The notes: generated by a model from the letters alone, not told the origin. Counted from the first letter of the stretch, positions 31,469 through 42,354 are shown. The stretch: DNA of 64,000 nucleotides from Rhizobium rosettiformans W3 (GCF_004912135.1 NZ_STGU01000003.1:310001-374000), one strand, 5' to 3'. Made by a program: numbers and translations.

Positions 31469-32347
31469 ATGCCTTCACTTAAGGATCTGAAAAACCGGAT
31501 CGCCTCCGTCAAGGCGACGCAGAAGATCACCAAGGCGATGAAGATGGTCGCCGCGGCGAAGCTGCGTCGCGCTCAGGAAGCGGCCGAGGCTGCCCGCCCG
31601 TACTCGCAGCGCATGAGCGCCGTCCTGGCCAATATCGCGCAGGCAGTGGGTACGGACGACAGCGCGCCGCGCTTGATGACCGGCACCGGCAATGACGACG
31701 TGCATCTGCTCGTCGTCTGCACCGCCGAGCGTGGTCTCTGCGGCGGCTTTAACTCGTCGATCTCGCGTTTCGCCCGTGACCATGCGCGCAAGCTCCTGGC
31801 CCAGGGCAAGACGGTGAAATTCTTCTGCGTCGGCAAGAAGGGCTACGACAGCCTGCGCCGCGAATTCGCTGGCATGATCGTCGAGCGTATGGACCTGCGT
31901 GACGTGAAGCGTATCGGCTTCACCAATGCAGACGCCATCGGTCGCAAGGTCATCGGCATGTTCGAGCGCGGCGAATTCGACGTCTGCACGCTGTTCTATT
32001 CCGAGTTCAAGTCGGTGATCAGCCAGGTGCCGACTGCCCAGCAGATCATCCCGGCCGCTCCGGCCGAGGCTGCTCCGCAGGGTGGTGCATCGGCTCTCTA
32101 CGAATACGAACCGGATGCGGCTGCGATCCTCGAGGATCTCATCCCGCGCAACATCTCGGTTCAGGTTTTCCGGGCCCTGCTCGAAAACGTCGCTGGTGAA
32201 ATGGGCGCCAAGATGAGCGCCATGGACAATGCGACACGCAATGCCGGTGAGATGATCAACAAGCTGACGCTTTCGTACAACCGCCAGCGTCAGGCGCAGA
32301 TCACCAAGGAACTCATTGAAATCATTTCGGGCGCGGAAGCGCTCTGA
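31469..32347 (+). CDS. atpG: F-type ATP synthase gamma subunit
   Basis: A 292-residue rotor-shaft subunit. N-terminal helix [19 protein letters not shown] and C-terminal helix [20 protein letters not shown] are the two coiled-coil ends that rotate inside the alpha3beta3 ring; [12 protein letters not shown] is the family signature. It lies 29 nt after atpA and 24 nt before atpD. Confidence 0.98.
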   Translation: MPSLKDLKNRIASVKATQKITKAMKMVAAAKLRRAQEAAEAARPYSQRMSAVLANIAQAVGTDDSAPRLMTGTGNDDVHLLVVCTAERGLCGGFNSSISRFARDHARKLLAQGKTVKFFCVGKKGYDSLRREFAGMIVERMDLRDVKRIGFTNADAIGRKVIGMFERGEFDVCTLFYSEFKSVISQVPTAQQIIPAAPAEAAPQGGASALYEYEPDAAAILEDLIPRNISVQVFRALLENVAGEMGAKMSAMDNATRNAGEMINKLTLSYNRQRQAQITKELIEIISGAEAL

Positions 32348-32371
32348 GGTTAAGGAAAGAGGGTAAGATAA

Positions 32372-33835
<1,464 letters not shown>

Positions 33836-33847
33836 GCACAAGGGACT

Positions 33848-33877
33848 GCCGGCACGCGGGAACCCTCGCGTGCCGGC
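33848..33877. repeat. 11-bp hairpin between atpD and atpC
   Basis: Arms 33848-33858 and 33867-33877 are exact complements, with an 8-nt loop and no T tract. It lies inside the operon and may cap or stabilise the upstream transcript or lower atpC output. Confidence 0.6.
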
Positions 33878-33905
33878 CCATCCTTCATCAGAGAAGTGAA
33901 CGACC

Positions 33906-34313
33906 ATGGCCGACAATTTCAACTTTGAGCTCGTTTCGCCCGAGCGTCTTCTCCTCTCCGAACAGGTGAGCGAAGTCGTCATCCCGGCAACGGAAGGCGA
34001 AATGACCGTCATGGCCAATCATGCGCCGACCATGACGACGATCAAGCCGGGCGTGGTAACCGTGAAGCTCGCTTCCGGTCAGGTGTCCAAGTATGTGGTC
34101 TTTGGCGGTTTCGCCGACGTTCTGCCGACCGGCTGCACGCTGCTCGCCGAATCCGCGGTTCCGCTCTCGGAAATCTCGCCGGACACGCTGACCAAGCGTA
34201 TCGACGAAGCCCGCAAGGATCTGGAAGGTGTGGAGCATCACGAGCACCGCACAAAGCTCGAGCAGTATCTCGCCGAGCTCACCAACCTGAACGGTGTTCT
34301 CGTCGCCGCCTGA
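33906..34313 (+). CDS. atpC: F-type ATP synthase epsilon subunit
   Basis: A 135-residue epsilon subunit. The N-terminal beta-sandwich (NFELVSPERLLLSEQVSEV, GEMTVMANHAPTMTTIKPG) contacts gamma and the c-ring; the helical C-terminus (KRIDEARKDLEGVEHHEHR) is the regulatory arm that inhibits ATP hydrolysis. Last gene of atpHAGDC, followed 27 nt later by a terminator. Confidence 0.97.
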   Translation: MADNFNFELVSPERLLLSEQVSEVVIPATEGEMTVMANHAPTMTTIKPGVVTVKLASGQVSKYVVFGGFADVLPTGCTLLAESAVPLSEISPDTLTKRIDEARKDLEGVEHHEHRTKLEQYLAELTNLNGVLVAA

Positions 34314-34340
34314 TAGGCTGGTTACGACAAAGACAGATTG

Positions 34341-34368
34341 AAGCCGGGCCCTCAAGCCCGGCTTTTTT
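34341..34368 (+). terminator. Intrinsic terminator of the atp operon
   Basis: A perfect 9-bp stem (AAGCCGGGC 34341-34349 with GCCCGGCTT 34356-34364), a 6-nt loop and a TTTTTT run (34363-34368). It abuts the stop codon of the convergent GMC oxidoreductase gene, so the same hairpin may also serve that operon, though the T run on the minus side is weak. Confidence 0.9.
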
Positions 34369-35996
34369 CATGCCTCGACCCTGGCCGCTGCGTCTTCCAG
34401 GATCATTGCGGACCCCTTCTCCGCCACCATCATGGTCGGCGCATTGATGTTGCCGGCGGTGATGTTGGGAAAGATGGAGGCATCGACGATCCGCAGTCCC
34501 TGCACGCCATGAACCCTCAGGCGGGAATCCACCACCGCGTGCTGGGGATCGCTGCCCATCGCGCAGGTCCCGCACAGGTGATAGATTGACCCGCTGTTCA
34601 GGCGAAAATAGTCGAGCAGCTGTTCGTCTGACTGAACCGCCTTCGACGGCGAGACCTCGTCCTCCACCCAGTCTTCCAGCGCTCGGGCCCCGGCGATGCG
34701 CCGCATCAGGTGGCTGCCTTGCAGAACTTCTTCGACGTCCCGATCGGTCGACAGATAGTTCGGCCGAATCAGCGGTGCATCCGCCGCGTTGGCGGACGCG
34801 ATGGTCACGGTGCCCTTGCTGGTCGGGCGGCAGGCGTTGAAGGCGATCAAAAAGCCGGGATAGGGCTCCGGGGTGAGACCCGCGCGCGGATTGTCCGGAA
34901 TGCGGTAGGACAGCGGATTGAAGTAAACCTGGATGTTCGGCCGCGCCTCTTCCGGCGCGCCTCGGAAGAAGCCTCCAGCCTGATTGACGCTCATGGCAAA
35001 GGGGCCGCTGCGCTTCATCAGCCAGGTCAGCCCGAACCGTGCCTGGCCAAGGAGGCTCGCGAAATCGCCGTTGAGGGTCGGGCGCCTGGAGCGATAGTAG
35101 AAGCTCGCGCAGAGATGGTCCTGCAGGTTCTGGCCGACGGCCGGCAGATGTTTCCGCGTCTCGATCCCCTGAGCAAATAGCGTTGCCCCGTCGCCGAAGC
35201 CGGAGAGCTGCATCAGTTTCGGGGTGTCGACGGCGCCTGCCGCAAGGATGACTTCGCGGCGGGCGCTGAAGCTGCGGGTACTACCACGCTGCATGACCTC
35301 GATACCCGACACCCGGCCGTCCGGCGCGGCCAGCAGGCGCCTTGCATGGGCCTCGCGCTCGATCAGAAGATTGGGTCGGGTCAGGGATGGGCGCAGATAT
35401 TCGGCGCTCGAATGCGAGCGCTGGCCGCGCCTCGTGTTGACGTCGTAGACGCCGGCCCCTTCGATCGAGGCGCCGTTGAAGTCGTCGTTCTCGGGCAGGC
35501 CCAGTTCCTTGCAGGCTTCCAGGAAGGCGTCGCTGACGGCATGTGTGGATCCGCGCATCGGTGTCACGTGGATCGGGCCGTTTGCGCCATGCCAGGGACT
35601 CTCGCCGCGGGCATGCGTTTCCAGTTTGCGGAAATAGGGCAGCACGTCGTCAAAGCCCCAGCCGGGATTTCCGGCCTCGCGCCAGTCGTCGAAATCCTGC
35701 CGCGCTCCGCGGACGAAGATCATGGCATTGATCGAGCCGGATCCGCCCTGCACCTTGCCGCGGGGCGCATAGATCCGCCGCCCGCCGAGATTGGCCTCGG
35801 GTTCGGTGCGGTACATCCAGTTGACCTTCGGATTGTAGTAGCTCTTGGCATAACCGACGGGGATCTTGAACCAGAAGGACTTGTCCTCGCCGCCCGCTTC
35901 GATCAGCAGGACGGAGTGGCGGCCGCTTTCGCTCAGGCGGCTTGCCACGATGCAGCCTGCCGAGCCTGCACCGACCACGATGAAATCGAAGATCAT
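34368..35996 (-). CDS. GMC family oxidoreductase (choline-dehydrogenase-like)
   Basis: A 542-residue FAD enzyme. N-terminal FAD motif VVGAGSAGCIVASRLSE, second FAD segment GKVQGGSGSINAMIFVRG, and the C-terminal active-site region IYHLCGTCAMGSD with the catalytic His, then ITAGNINAPTMMVAEKGS. GMC enzymes oxidise alcohols or sugars; exact substrate unknown. No signal peptide, so cytoplasmic. It is the last gene of a minus-strand cassette LysR-ALDH-MR/MLE-GMC, 12 nt after the enolase-superfamily gene. Confidence 0.9.
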   Translation of the reverse strand: MIFDFIVVGAGSAGCIVASRLSESGRHSVLLIEAGGEDKSFWFKIPVGYAKSYYNPKVNWMYRTEPEANLGGRRIYAPRGKVQGGSGSINAMIFVRGARQDFDDWREAGNPGWGFDDVLPYFRKLETHARGESPWHGANGPIHVTPMRGSTHAVSDAFLEACKELGLPENDDFNGASIEGAGVYDVNTRRGQRSHSSAEYLRPSLTRPNLLIEREAHARRLLAAPDGRVSGIEVMQRGSTRSFSARREVILAAGAVDTPKLMQLSGFGDGATLFAQGIETRKHLPAVGQNLQDHLCASFYYRSRRPTLNGDFASLLGQARFGLTWLMKRSGPFAMSVNQAGGFFRGAPEEARPNIQVYFNPLSYRIPDNPRAGLTPEPYPGFLIAFNACRPTSKGTVTIASANAADAPLIRPNYLSTDRDVEEVLQGSHLMRRIAGARALEDWVEDEVSPSKAVQSDEQLLDYFRLNSGSIYHLCGTCAMGSDPQHAVVDSRLRVHGVQGLRIVDASIFPNITAGNINAPTMMVAEKGSAMILEDAAARVEA

Positions 35997-36008
35997 GGGC
36001 GTGGTCCT

Positions 36009-37226
36009 TTAGCCCTTGGCCGGTGCGAAAGCCTTCACGTCCATCGGCTCCGGCGCCATCTGCAGATGGAGCCGCTCGCCGGTATAGGGCGTGTGCTTGG
36101 CGATCACTTCGTGATTGAGCTCGATGCCGAGGCCCGGTTCGCGCGACGGGATCAGATAGCCATCGTCGAAACCGAGTTTCGTCTTCAACACCTCGGCGTG
36201 GAAGCCGCCAAAATCCATGATAGCCTCATGGATCAGGAAGTTCGGGCAGGTGACTGCGAGCTGGATCGAGGCGGCTGCCCCGACCGGGCCGTTATAGAGA
36301 TGCGGCGCGATCTGCGCATAAAAGGACTCGGCCATCCCGGCGATCTTCTTCGCCTCCAGCAAGCCGCCGACGCGTGCGACATTCATCTGCAGGATGGAGG
36401 CCGAGCCAAGCTGCAAGAGCCTCTGGAATTCGTACTTCGTCGTCAGCCGCTCGCCGGTCGAGACTGGAATCGAGGTGGCACGGGCGACTTCCGCCATCGC
36501 GGCTTCCTGGCCAGGCGGGACGGGCTCCTCGAACCAGAGCGGATCGTATTTTTCCAGGCGCTTGGCCAGCCGGATCGCCGAGGAGGGGACCATCTGGCCA
36601 TGGGTGCCGAAGAGGATGTCGGCGCGGTTGCCGATGGCATCGCGGATCTTGCGGCAGAACTCCTCGCAGCGATCCATGACGGGCAGCGACAGCTGATGAC
36701 CCGAATAGTTGGTGTAGGGGCCTGCGGGATCGAACTTCACTGCCGTGAACCCGGCCTCGACCATGCGGATCGCCTCTTCGGCAGCAAGATCCGGATCGTT
36801 GTAGTCATATTCGCCGGCGGCGTTCTTCGGGTAGAGATAGGTATAGGCGCGCAGCTTGTCCGAGACCGGGCCGCCAAGCAGATCGGCAACCGGTCGTCCC
36901 GCCGCCTTGCCGATGATGTCCCAGCAGGCGATTTCGAGACCGGAGATGATGCCCACCATGGTCGGGTCCGGCCGCTGGGTGAAGCCGCTCGAATAGGCGG
37001 CGCGCCAGAAGCGCTCGATCTGGTGCGGGTCGTGACCCTCCAGATAGCGGGTGAAGACGTCTTCCACCAGGACGGCGATGCCCGAGGGGTGGAAGGCGGT
37101 CGAATAGATCTCGCCGACGCCCGTAATGCCGCAGGCCGTGTCCAGCTCGACGAAGATCCAGTACATGCCGCCGATATGCGGCGCGGGCGTTGCGACAACG
37201 TGTGTCTTGAGCGAAGCGATTTTCAT
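36009..37226 (-). CDS. Enolase-superfamily (MR/MLE) enzyme with altered metal site
   Basis: A 405-residue enolase-superfamily protein: capping domain (about 1-125), then the barrel. The strand-2 motif is VKFDPAGP (K164-x-D166). The ligands usually written D/E/E, spaced 26 and 26, fall at G207, E233 (WFEEP) and E259 (GERL); the galactonate-dehydratase-type histidines fall at H209 (GTHGQ) and H309 (APHLYNGPVG). So spacing matches sugar-acid dehydratases exactly, but the first carboxylate is Gly. Probably acts on a sugar acid; substrate unknown. It lies 31 nt after the aldehyde dehydrogenase. Confidence 0.85.
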   Translation of the reverse strand: MKIASLKTHVVATPAPHIGGMYWIFVELDTACGITGVGEIYSTAFHPSGIAVLVEDVFTRYLEGHDPHQIERFWRAAYSSGFTQRPDPTMVGIISGLEIACWDIIGKAAGRPVADLLGGPVSDKLRAYTYLYPKNAAGEYDYNDPDLAAEEAIRMVEAGFTAVKFDPAGPYTNYSGHQLSLPVMDRCEEFCRKIRDAIGNRADILFGTHGQMVPSSAIRLAKRLEKYDPLWFEEPVPPGQEAAMAEVARATSIPVSTGERLTTKYEFQRLLQLGSASILQMNVARVGGLLEAKKIAGMAESFYAQIAPHLYNGPVGAAASIQLAVTCPNFLIHEAIMDFGGFHAEVLKTKLGFDDGYLIPSREPGLGIELNHEVIAKHTPYTGERLHLQMAPEPMDVKAFAPAKG

Positions 37227-37257
37227 GGATGCCCCCGATGCGGAATGGTCGGACTGG

Positions 37258-38682
37258 TCAGTGTTTCAGGATGACGAGGCGGGTCTGGGTGAATTCCAGC
37301 ATGCCGTGCTTGCCGTCGTCGCCACCGAGGCCAGAGCGCTTCCAGCCGGCGTGGTAGCCTTGGTAGGGATCGGCCGGGAAGCGGTTGATGTAGAGCTCAC
37401 CCGCCTCCATCTCGTTCGCAGCCTTCATCACCTTGCGGTAGTTCTCGGTGAAGACGACGGAGGCGAGGCCGAACTGGTGGTCGCTTGCCATGGCCAGCGC
37501 CTCGTCGAAATCGGTGTAGGGGATGACCGGCAGCACGGGCCCGAAGACCTCTTCCTGAACGATCTCCATGTCCCGGCGGCAATCCGACAGCAGTGTCGGC
37601 GGATAGAAATAGCCGTCGCCCGCGGGGAGGTAGCCGCCCACTTCGATGACGGCGCCGTCGGCCTTGGCGCGCTCCACCATGTGATGGACGCGCAGCCGCG
37701 CGGCGGCCGTTGCAAGCGGTCCCATCCGTGTCGCGTCCTCGGCGCGGTCGCCATAGTGGCGGCGCTCGAAGGCGTCCTTAAGCTTGGCAAGCAGCGCGCC
37801 GTGCACGGAGGCGTGCACATAGAGCCGCTCGACGGAGGTGCAGACCTGGCCGCAATGGGCGGTCTTTGCCGCCAGTACGCTCCTGGTCACCACGTCGAGA
37901 TCGGCATCCGGCTCGACGATGACAGGCGTCTTCCCGCCGAGCTCCAGCGAGGGTTTGGCGATGTTCGCCTTGCAGTAGTCGAGGACGACCTGGCCCGCGG
38001 CAACGCTGCCGGTCAGGGTGATCATGCCGACCTCGCGGCGCGTGCACATGACGCCTGCCACGTCGTGGCTCATGGCCATGATGCTGATCAGGCCCTTCGG
38101 CAGGCCCGCTTCCTTGATTGCTTCGGCAAAGACGAAGGCCGAGGTCGGTGTGTTGTTGCTGGGGCGAACGACCACGGCATTGCCGGTGACCAGCGCCGGC
38201 GCAATCTTGCGGACGAGCGTGTAGATCGGGAAGTTGAAGGGGATCAGGCAGGCGACGACGCCGATCGGCGCGCGCTTCAGCATCAGCGTCTCGTCCGGCG
38301 TGTCGCTCTCGATCACCTCGCCTTCGACGCGGCGTGCCCATTCGGCGTGGTACCGCATCAGTTCAACGCCATAGCCAGCTTCGGCGATTGCGTCCTCGAC
38401 GCTCTTGCCGGATTCCAGTGCCAGCGCCTCGCCGATCTTCTGCTGATGGCGTTCGACCGCATCGGCCAGCCTGCGCAGCGCATTGCCGCGTTCGATGGCG
38501 GGCAGGCGACCCCAGGGCTTCTGGGCAGCTGCTGCGGCGTCCACCGCCTCGATGACATCGGCTTCCGTCGCTGCCGTCACCGAAGCGAAGACCTCACCCT
38601 TGGCCGGGTTCTTCACCTCGATGGTCTGACGGGCTCCGGTGTCGCGAAAGGAGCCGGCGATGAAGTTCTGGAAGGGGGACAT
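37258..38682 (-). CDS. NAD(P)-dependent aldehyde dehydrogenase
   Basis: A 474-residue ALDH. Catalytic Glu in LELGGKTPVIV and nucleophile Cys in HCGQVCTSVERLYV; GSVAAGQVV is the coenzyme-binding region; EVFGPVLPVIPY near the C-terminus. Closest in feel to lactaldehyde/succinate-semialdehyde/dioxopentanoate dehydrogenases. The ATG at 38680-38682 is preferred over a GTG at 38691 because GGAG is eight nt upstream. Middle gene of the cassette with the MR/MLE and GMC enzymes, consistent with oxidation of an aldehyde late in a sugar-acid pathway. Confidence 0.92.
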   Translation of the reverse strand: MSPFQNFIAGSFRDTGARQTIEVKNPAKGEVFASVTAATEADVIEAVDAAAAAQKPWGRLPAIERGNALRRLADAVERHQQKIGEALALESGKSVEDAIAEAGYGVELMRYHAEWARRVEGEVIESDTPDETLMLKRAPIGVVACLIPFNFPIYTLVRKIAPALVTGNAVVVRPSNNTPTSAFVFAEAIKEAGLPKGLISIMAMSHDVAGVMCTRREVGMITLTGSVAAGQVVLDYCKANIAKPSLELGGKTPVIVEPDADLDVVTRSVLAAKTAHCGQVCTSVERLYVHASVHGALLAKLKDAFERRHYGDRAEDATRMGPLATAAARLRVHHMVERAKADGAVIEVGGYLPAGDGYFYPPTLLSDCRRDMEIVQEEVFGPVLPVIPYTDFDEALAMASDHQFGLASVVFTENYRKVMKAANEMEAGELYINRFPADPYQGYHAGWKRSGLGGDDGKHGMLEFTQTRLVILKH

Positions 38683-38784
38683 GATGGGCACTCCGACAGC
38701 AGACAGTTCGCCCCAAGTAGGAAGCCCGTCTTCCTGCTTCGCAAGCGACTTATTGTCGGGTGGAGCATTCCAAAAAGGAATGTT

Positions 38785-39711
38785 TCAGGCGCTCGCCTGC
38801 CTTGGCAGGGCGACAGAACTTCCGCCGATTTCATGGCTCAGCCAGCGCCTGAAGGCTCCGACATGCGGCGATTGTGCGCTGTCGGTACGGGTCACCAGCC
38901 AGTAGGATTCGTGCCCTTCGACTTCGACGTCCAGAACCTGGGTCAGAGCGCCCGTCTGCATCAAGGGTGCCACCATGGAGCGGTCCGCTACGGCCACGCC
39001 CAATCCGTTGCAGGCGGCTTCGATGACCAGGTCCAGAAGATCGAATTCCAGTCCGCCTTGCGTGTCGGTTTCGGCAAGGCCCGCCGCGTCCAGCCAGCGC
39101 TGCCAGGTGAGATAGCGCTGATCGGCCGAGGCCAGCACATGCAGGAAGGTGAAGCGGGAGAGGTCGATCGCCTCTGCATCCCGCAAGTCCGCCAGAAGAT
39201 GCGGCGCGCAGACCGCGATGTGACGTTCGGCGAAGAGCCGTTCCGACCGCAGGCTCGGCCATTCACCATCACCGAAGCGGATGGCACAGTCGATCATGCC
39301 GCGATCGGAGAGGTTGTCTTCCAGATCCGTCGTGATGCTGAGGTCGACATCCGGCAGAAAGGCCCTGAGGCTCGTCAGTCGAGGCAGCAACCAGCGCTTG
39401 GCAAAAGTGGGAGGCACGTTGATCCTGAGCCGGCGAAGATTGCTCTTCTCGCGGATGTTGCGCACCGTCATCTCGACCGTGTGGAAGGCCTGCTGGAGCG
39501 AAGCGAGCAGTTCTGCGCCGGACGGGGTCAGTTCCAGGTGATGATGGCGGCGGATGACAAGGGTTTCGCCGAGCTGTTCTTCGAGATTGCGCACCTGACG
39601 GCTGACGGCGCTCTGGGTGAGGTTCAGCTGTTCCGCCGCTCGGGTAAAGCTGCGCGTCTGGCCGACCACCTCGAAAACCTTCATCGCGGACAGGGCCGGC
39701 AGCCGTCTCAT
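38785..39711 (-). CDS. LysR-family regulator (GcvA-like)
   Basis: A 308-residue LysR-type regulator opening MRRLPALSAMKVFEVVGQT, with the helix-turn-helix FTRAAEQLNLTQSAVSRQV. The GcvA-like N-terminus supports the ATG at 39711 over an upstream GTG at 39744. It is on the same strand as the ALDH-MR/MLE-GMC genes and 102 bp upstream of them, so it may head or control that unit. Its effector is unknown, perhaps the sugar acid. A CTGC-N5-GCAG site (39769-39781) lies in the 171-bp divergent gap to the LDH gene. Confidence 0.9.
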   Translation of the reverse strand: MRRLPALSAMKVFEVVGQTRSFTRAAEQLNLTQSAVSRQVRNLEEQLGETLVIRRHHHLELTPSGAELLASLQQAFHTVEMTVRNIREKSNLRRLRINVPPTFAKRWLLPRLTSLRAFLPDVDLSITTDLEDNLSDRGMIDCAIRFGDGEWPSLRSERLFAERHIAVCAPHLLADLRDAEAIDLSRFTFLHVLASADQRYLTWQRWLDAAGLAETDTQGGLEFDLLDLVIEAACNGLGVAVADRSMVAPLMQTGALTQVLDVEVEGHESYWLVTRTDSAQSPHVGAFRRWLSHEIGGSSVALPRQASA

Positions 39712-39843
39712 GATCTCTCGTGATTTCCCCTTCAGAGCCTTCACGGCATTAAATCAGAGGCGCTTGATCTGCGCTATGCAGTTCTTACGCGAATGTGTCA
39801 TGCTTTTTGCTATAGATGGTTGATGTCGTCGTCTGAGCGATGA

Positions 39844-40815
<972 letters not shown>

Positions 40816-40895
40816 GTGAAGCATCCTATATGTTAACCTAACACCAGCCGCGCTGTTTTGCCTGCCGATGCGCAGCCACGATCTCTGGACATGTC

Positions 40896-41261
40896 ATGAC
40901 TGAAACGCCGCCACTGACCGCTGAGGCACTCGACGACTTTCTGACGAAAGCGCGGGCCGCGAGCAATCTCCTGAAGGCGCTCTCGCACGAGACGCGCCTC
41001 CTGATGCTTTGCATGCTGTGCCAGGGCGAAAAGACCGTGACGGAGATCGAACATTTTCTCGGGATCCAGCAGGCGGTGGTCTCCCAGCAACTGGCACGGC
41101 TGCGCAGCGACAAGGTGGTTCAGACCCGTCGCGAAGGTCGGCAGATCTATTATCGCATTGCCGATCCGCAGCTCGCAGAACTAATCTCCGTGCTCTACAA
41201 GATGTATTGCGGTCCGCTGCCGATGCAGCGCAGTGAAGCTGAGGCCCATACCGGCGCCTGA
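40896..41261 (+). CDS. ArsR-family repressor, SqrR/BigR-like
   Basis: A 121-residue winged-helix protein. Recognition region QQAVVSQQLARLRSDKVV, wing RREGRQIYYRI. It has Cys39 (MLCML) and Cys105 (KMYCG) spaced 66 residues, the same spacing as the persulfide-sensing pairs of Rhodobacter SqrR (41/107) and Xylella BigR (42/108); Cys42 is a third cysteine. It has no obvious ArsR metal site such as ELCVCDL. It lies 80 bp after the LDH-type gene and 30 bp before the LysR gene, and may control this locus in response to reactive sulfur or oxidants (inferred). Confidence 0.8.
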   Translation: MTETPPLTAEALDDFLTKARAASNLLKALSHETRLLMLCMLCQGEKTVTEIEHFLGIQQAVVSQQLARLRSDKVVQTRREGRQIYYRIADPQLAELISVLYKMYCGPLPMQRSEAEAHTGA

Positions 41262-41291
41262 GCGCATCGGCGCAATCGGGGGGCAGAAAGC

Positions 41292-42227
41292 ATGATCGAC
41301 AAGCTGGAATTCTTCATCGCGCTTGCGCGCCAGCAGCATTTCGGACGCGCCGCCGAGGAATGCGGGATTACCCAGCCGACCCTGTCTGCCGCCATTCGAC
41401 AGCTGGAAGAACAGCTCGGGGTGGTGCTTGTCGTCCGTGGATCACGCTTTCTCGGCCTGACACCCGAGGGGCAGCGCGTACTCGAATGGGCGCGGCGCAT
41501 CGTCGGCGATACACGCACCATGCGCGAGGAAATGCGGGCTGCGCGGCGTGGTCTGGCGGGCCATATCCGGCTTGCGGCCATTCCGACGGCGCTTGCGATG
41601 GTCCGGCGAATCACCGAGCCTTTTCAACGGCGGCATCCGAATGTGACCTTCTCTGTGCTGTCCCGCACGTCGCTGCAGGTCTTGAGTCTCCTCGACGATC
41701 TCGAGATCGATGCCGGCATCACCTATCTCGACAACGAGCCCCTCGGACGGGTGACCTCGGTTCCCCTCTATTCGGAGCGTTACCACCTGATCACGGCAGC
41801 CGGGGCACCACTGGCGGACCGTGAAGAGGTGACCTGGACCGAAGTTTCGAGCCTTCGGCTTTGTCTATTGACCGCGGACATGCAGAACCGCCGGATCATC
41901 AACAAACACATGGCCGAGGCCGGCGTTACGGTGACGCCGACGCTTGAGTCCAACTCGATGATCGTCCTGTTTTCCCATATCCGAACCGGCCAATGGGCTT
42001 CGATCATGCCGCGTAACGTTGCGGAATCCTTTGGTTTTCCGCAGCAGATCAGAATGATTCCGATCACGGAGCCCGATGCATCGCATCTGGTCGGGCTCGT
42101 TGCGACGCATCGCGAGCCCTATACGCCACTCGTCTCTGCGCTGTTGCATGAGGCGCGATCGCTCGCTACGGCTGAGGCCTTTGATAGAAATCTTCTATCG
42201 AACGACGATAACCCAATATTGACCTAA
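41292..42227 (+). CDS. LysR-family regulator of the formate dehydrogenase operon
   Basis: A 311-residue LysR protein. N-terminal HTH: HFGRAAEECGITQPTLSAAIRQLEEQLG, shown only in parts here (HFGRAAEECGITQ, TLSAAIRQL), then an effector domain with IRLAAIPTALAM. It lies immediately upstream of and parallel to fdsGBA, where a LysR regulator (FdsR) is found in Cupriavidus and other fds loci. Formate or a related acid is the probable inducer. An ATAG-N7-CTAT site lies inside its own 3' end (42184-42198), positioned to serve the fds promoter. Confidence 0.88.
   Translation: MIDKLEFFIALARQQHFGRAAEECGITQPTLSAAIRQLEEQLGVVLVVRGSRFLGLTPEGQRVLEWARRIVGDTRTMREEMRAARRGLAGHIRLAAIPTALAMVRRITEPFQRRHPNVTFSVLSRTSLQVLSLLDDLEIDAGITYLDNEPLGRVTSVPLYSERYHLITAAGAPLADREEVTWTEVSSLRLCLLTADMQNRRIINKHMAEAGVTVTPTLESNSMIVLFSHIRTGQWASIMPRNVAESFGFPQQIRMIPITEPDASHLVGLVATHREPYTPLVSALLHEARSLATAEAFDRNLLSNDDNPILT
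42184..42198. promoter_or_regulatory. Candidate LysR operator (ATAG-N7-CTAT) before fdsG
   Basis: ATAG at 42184-42187 and CTAT at 42195-42198 are separated by seven bases (AAATCTT), giving a clean dyad. ATAG-N7-CTAT is the half-site architecture of OxyR-like LysR proteins. It lies 157 bp upstream of fdsG, within the last codons of the LysR gene. A weaker ATAA sequence follows at 42108+100 (42208-42211). Confidence 0.5.
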
Positions 42228-42354
42228 GCTCGTTCTCGCGGCCATCCTTCACAAAAGGCAAGTTCGTACGACAGTCGTCGTCGGGCAAACATAACTGACC
42301 CGCCATGGCGAGACGTGTGACTGCCTTGCCCTGTCGGTTTGGGAGGACTGGCTC

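Noticed and set aside
35346..39723. Long plus-strand frames across the GMC/MR-MLE/ALDH cassette
   Set aside because: Antisense shadows; the minus-strand proteins have intact catalytic motifs.
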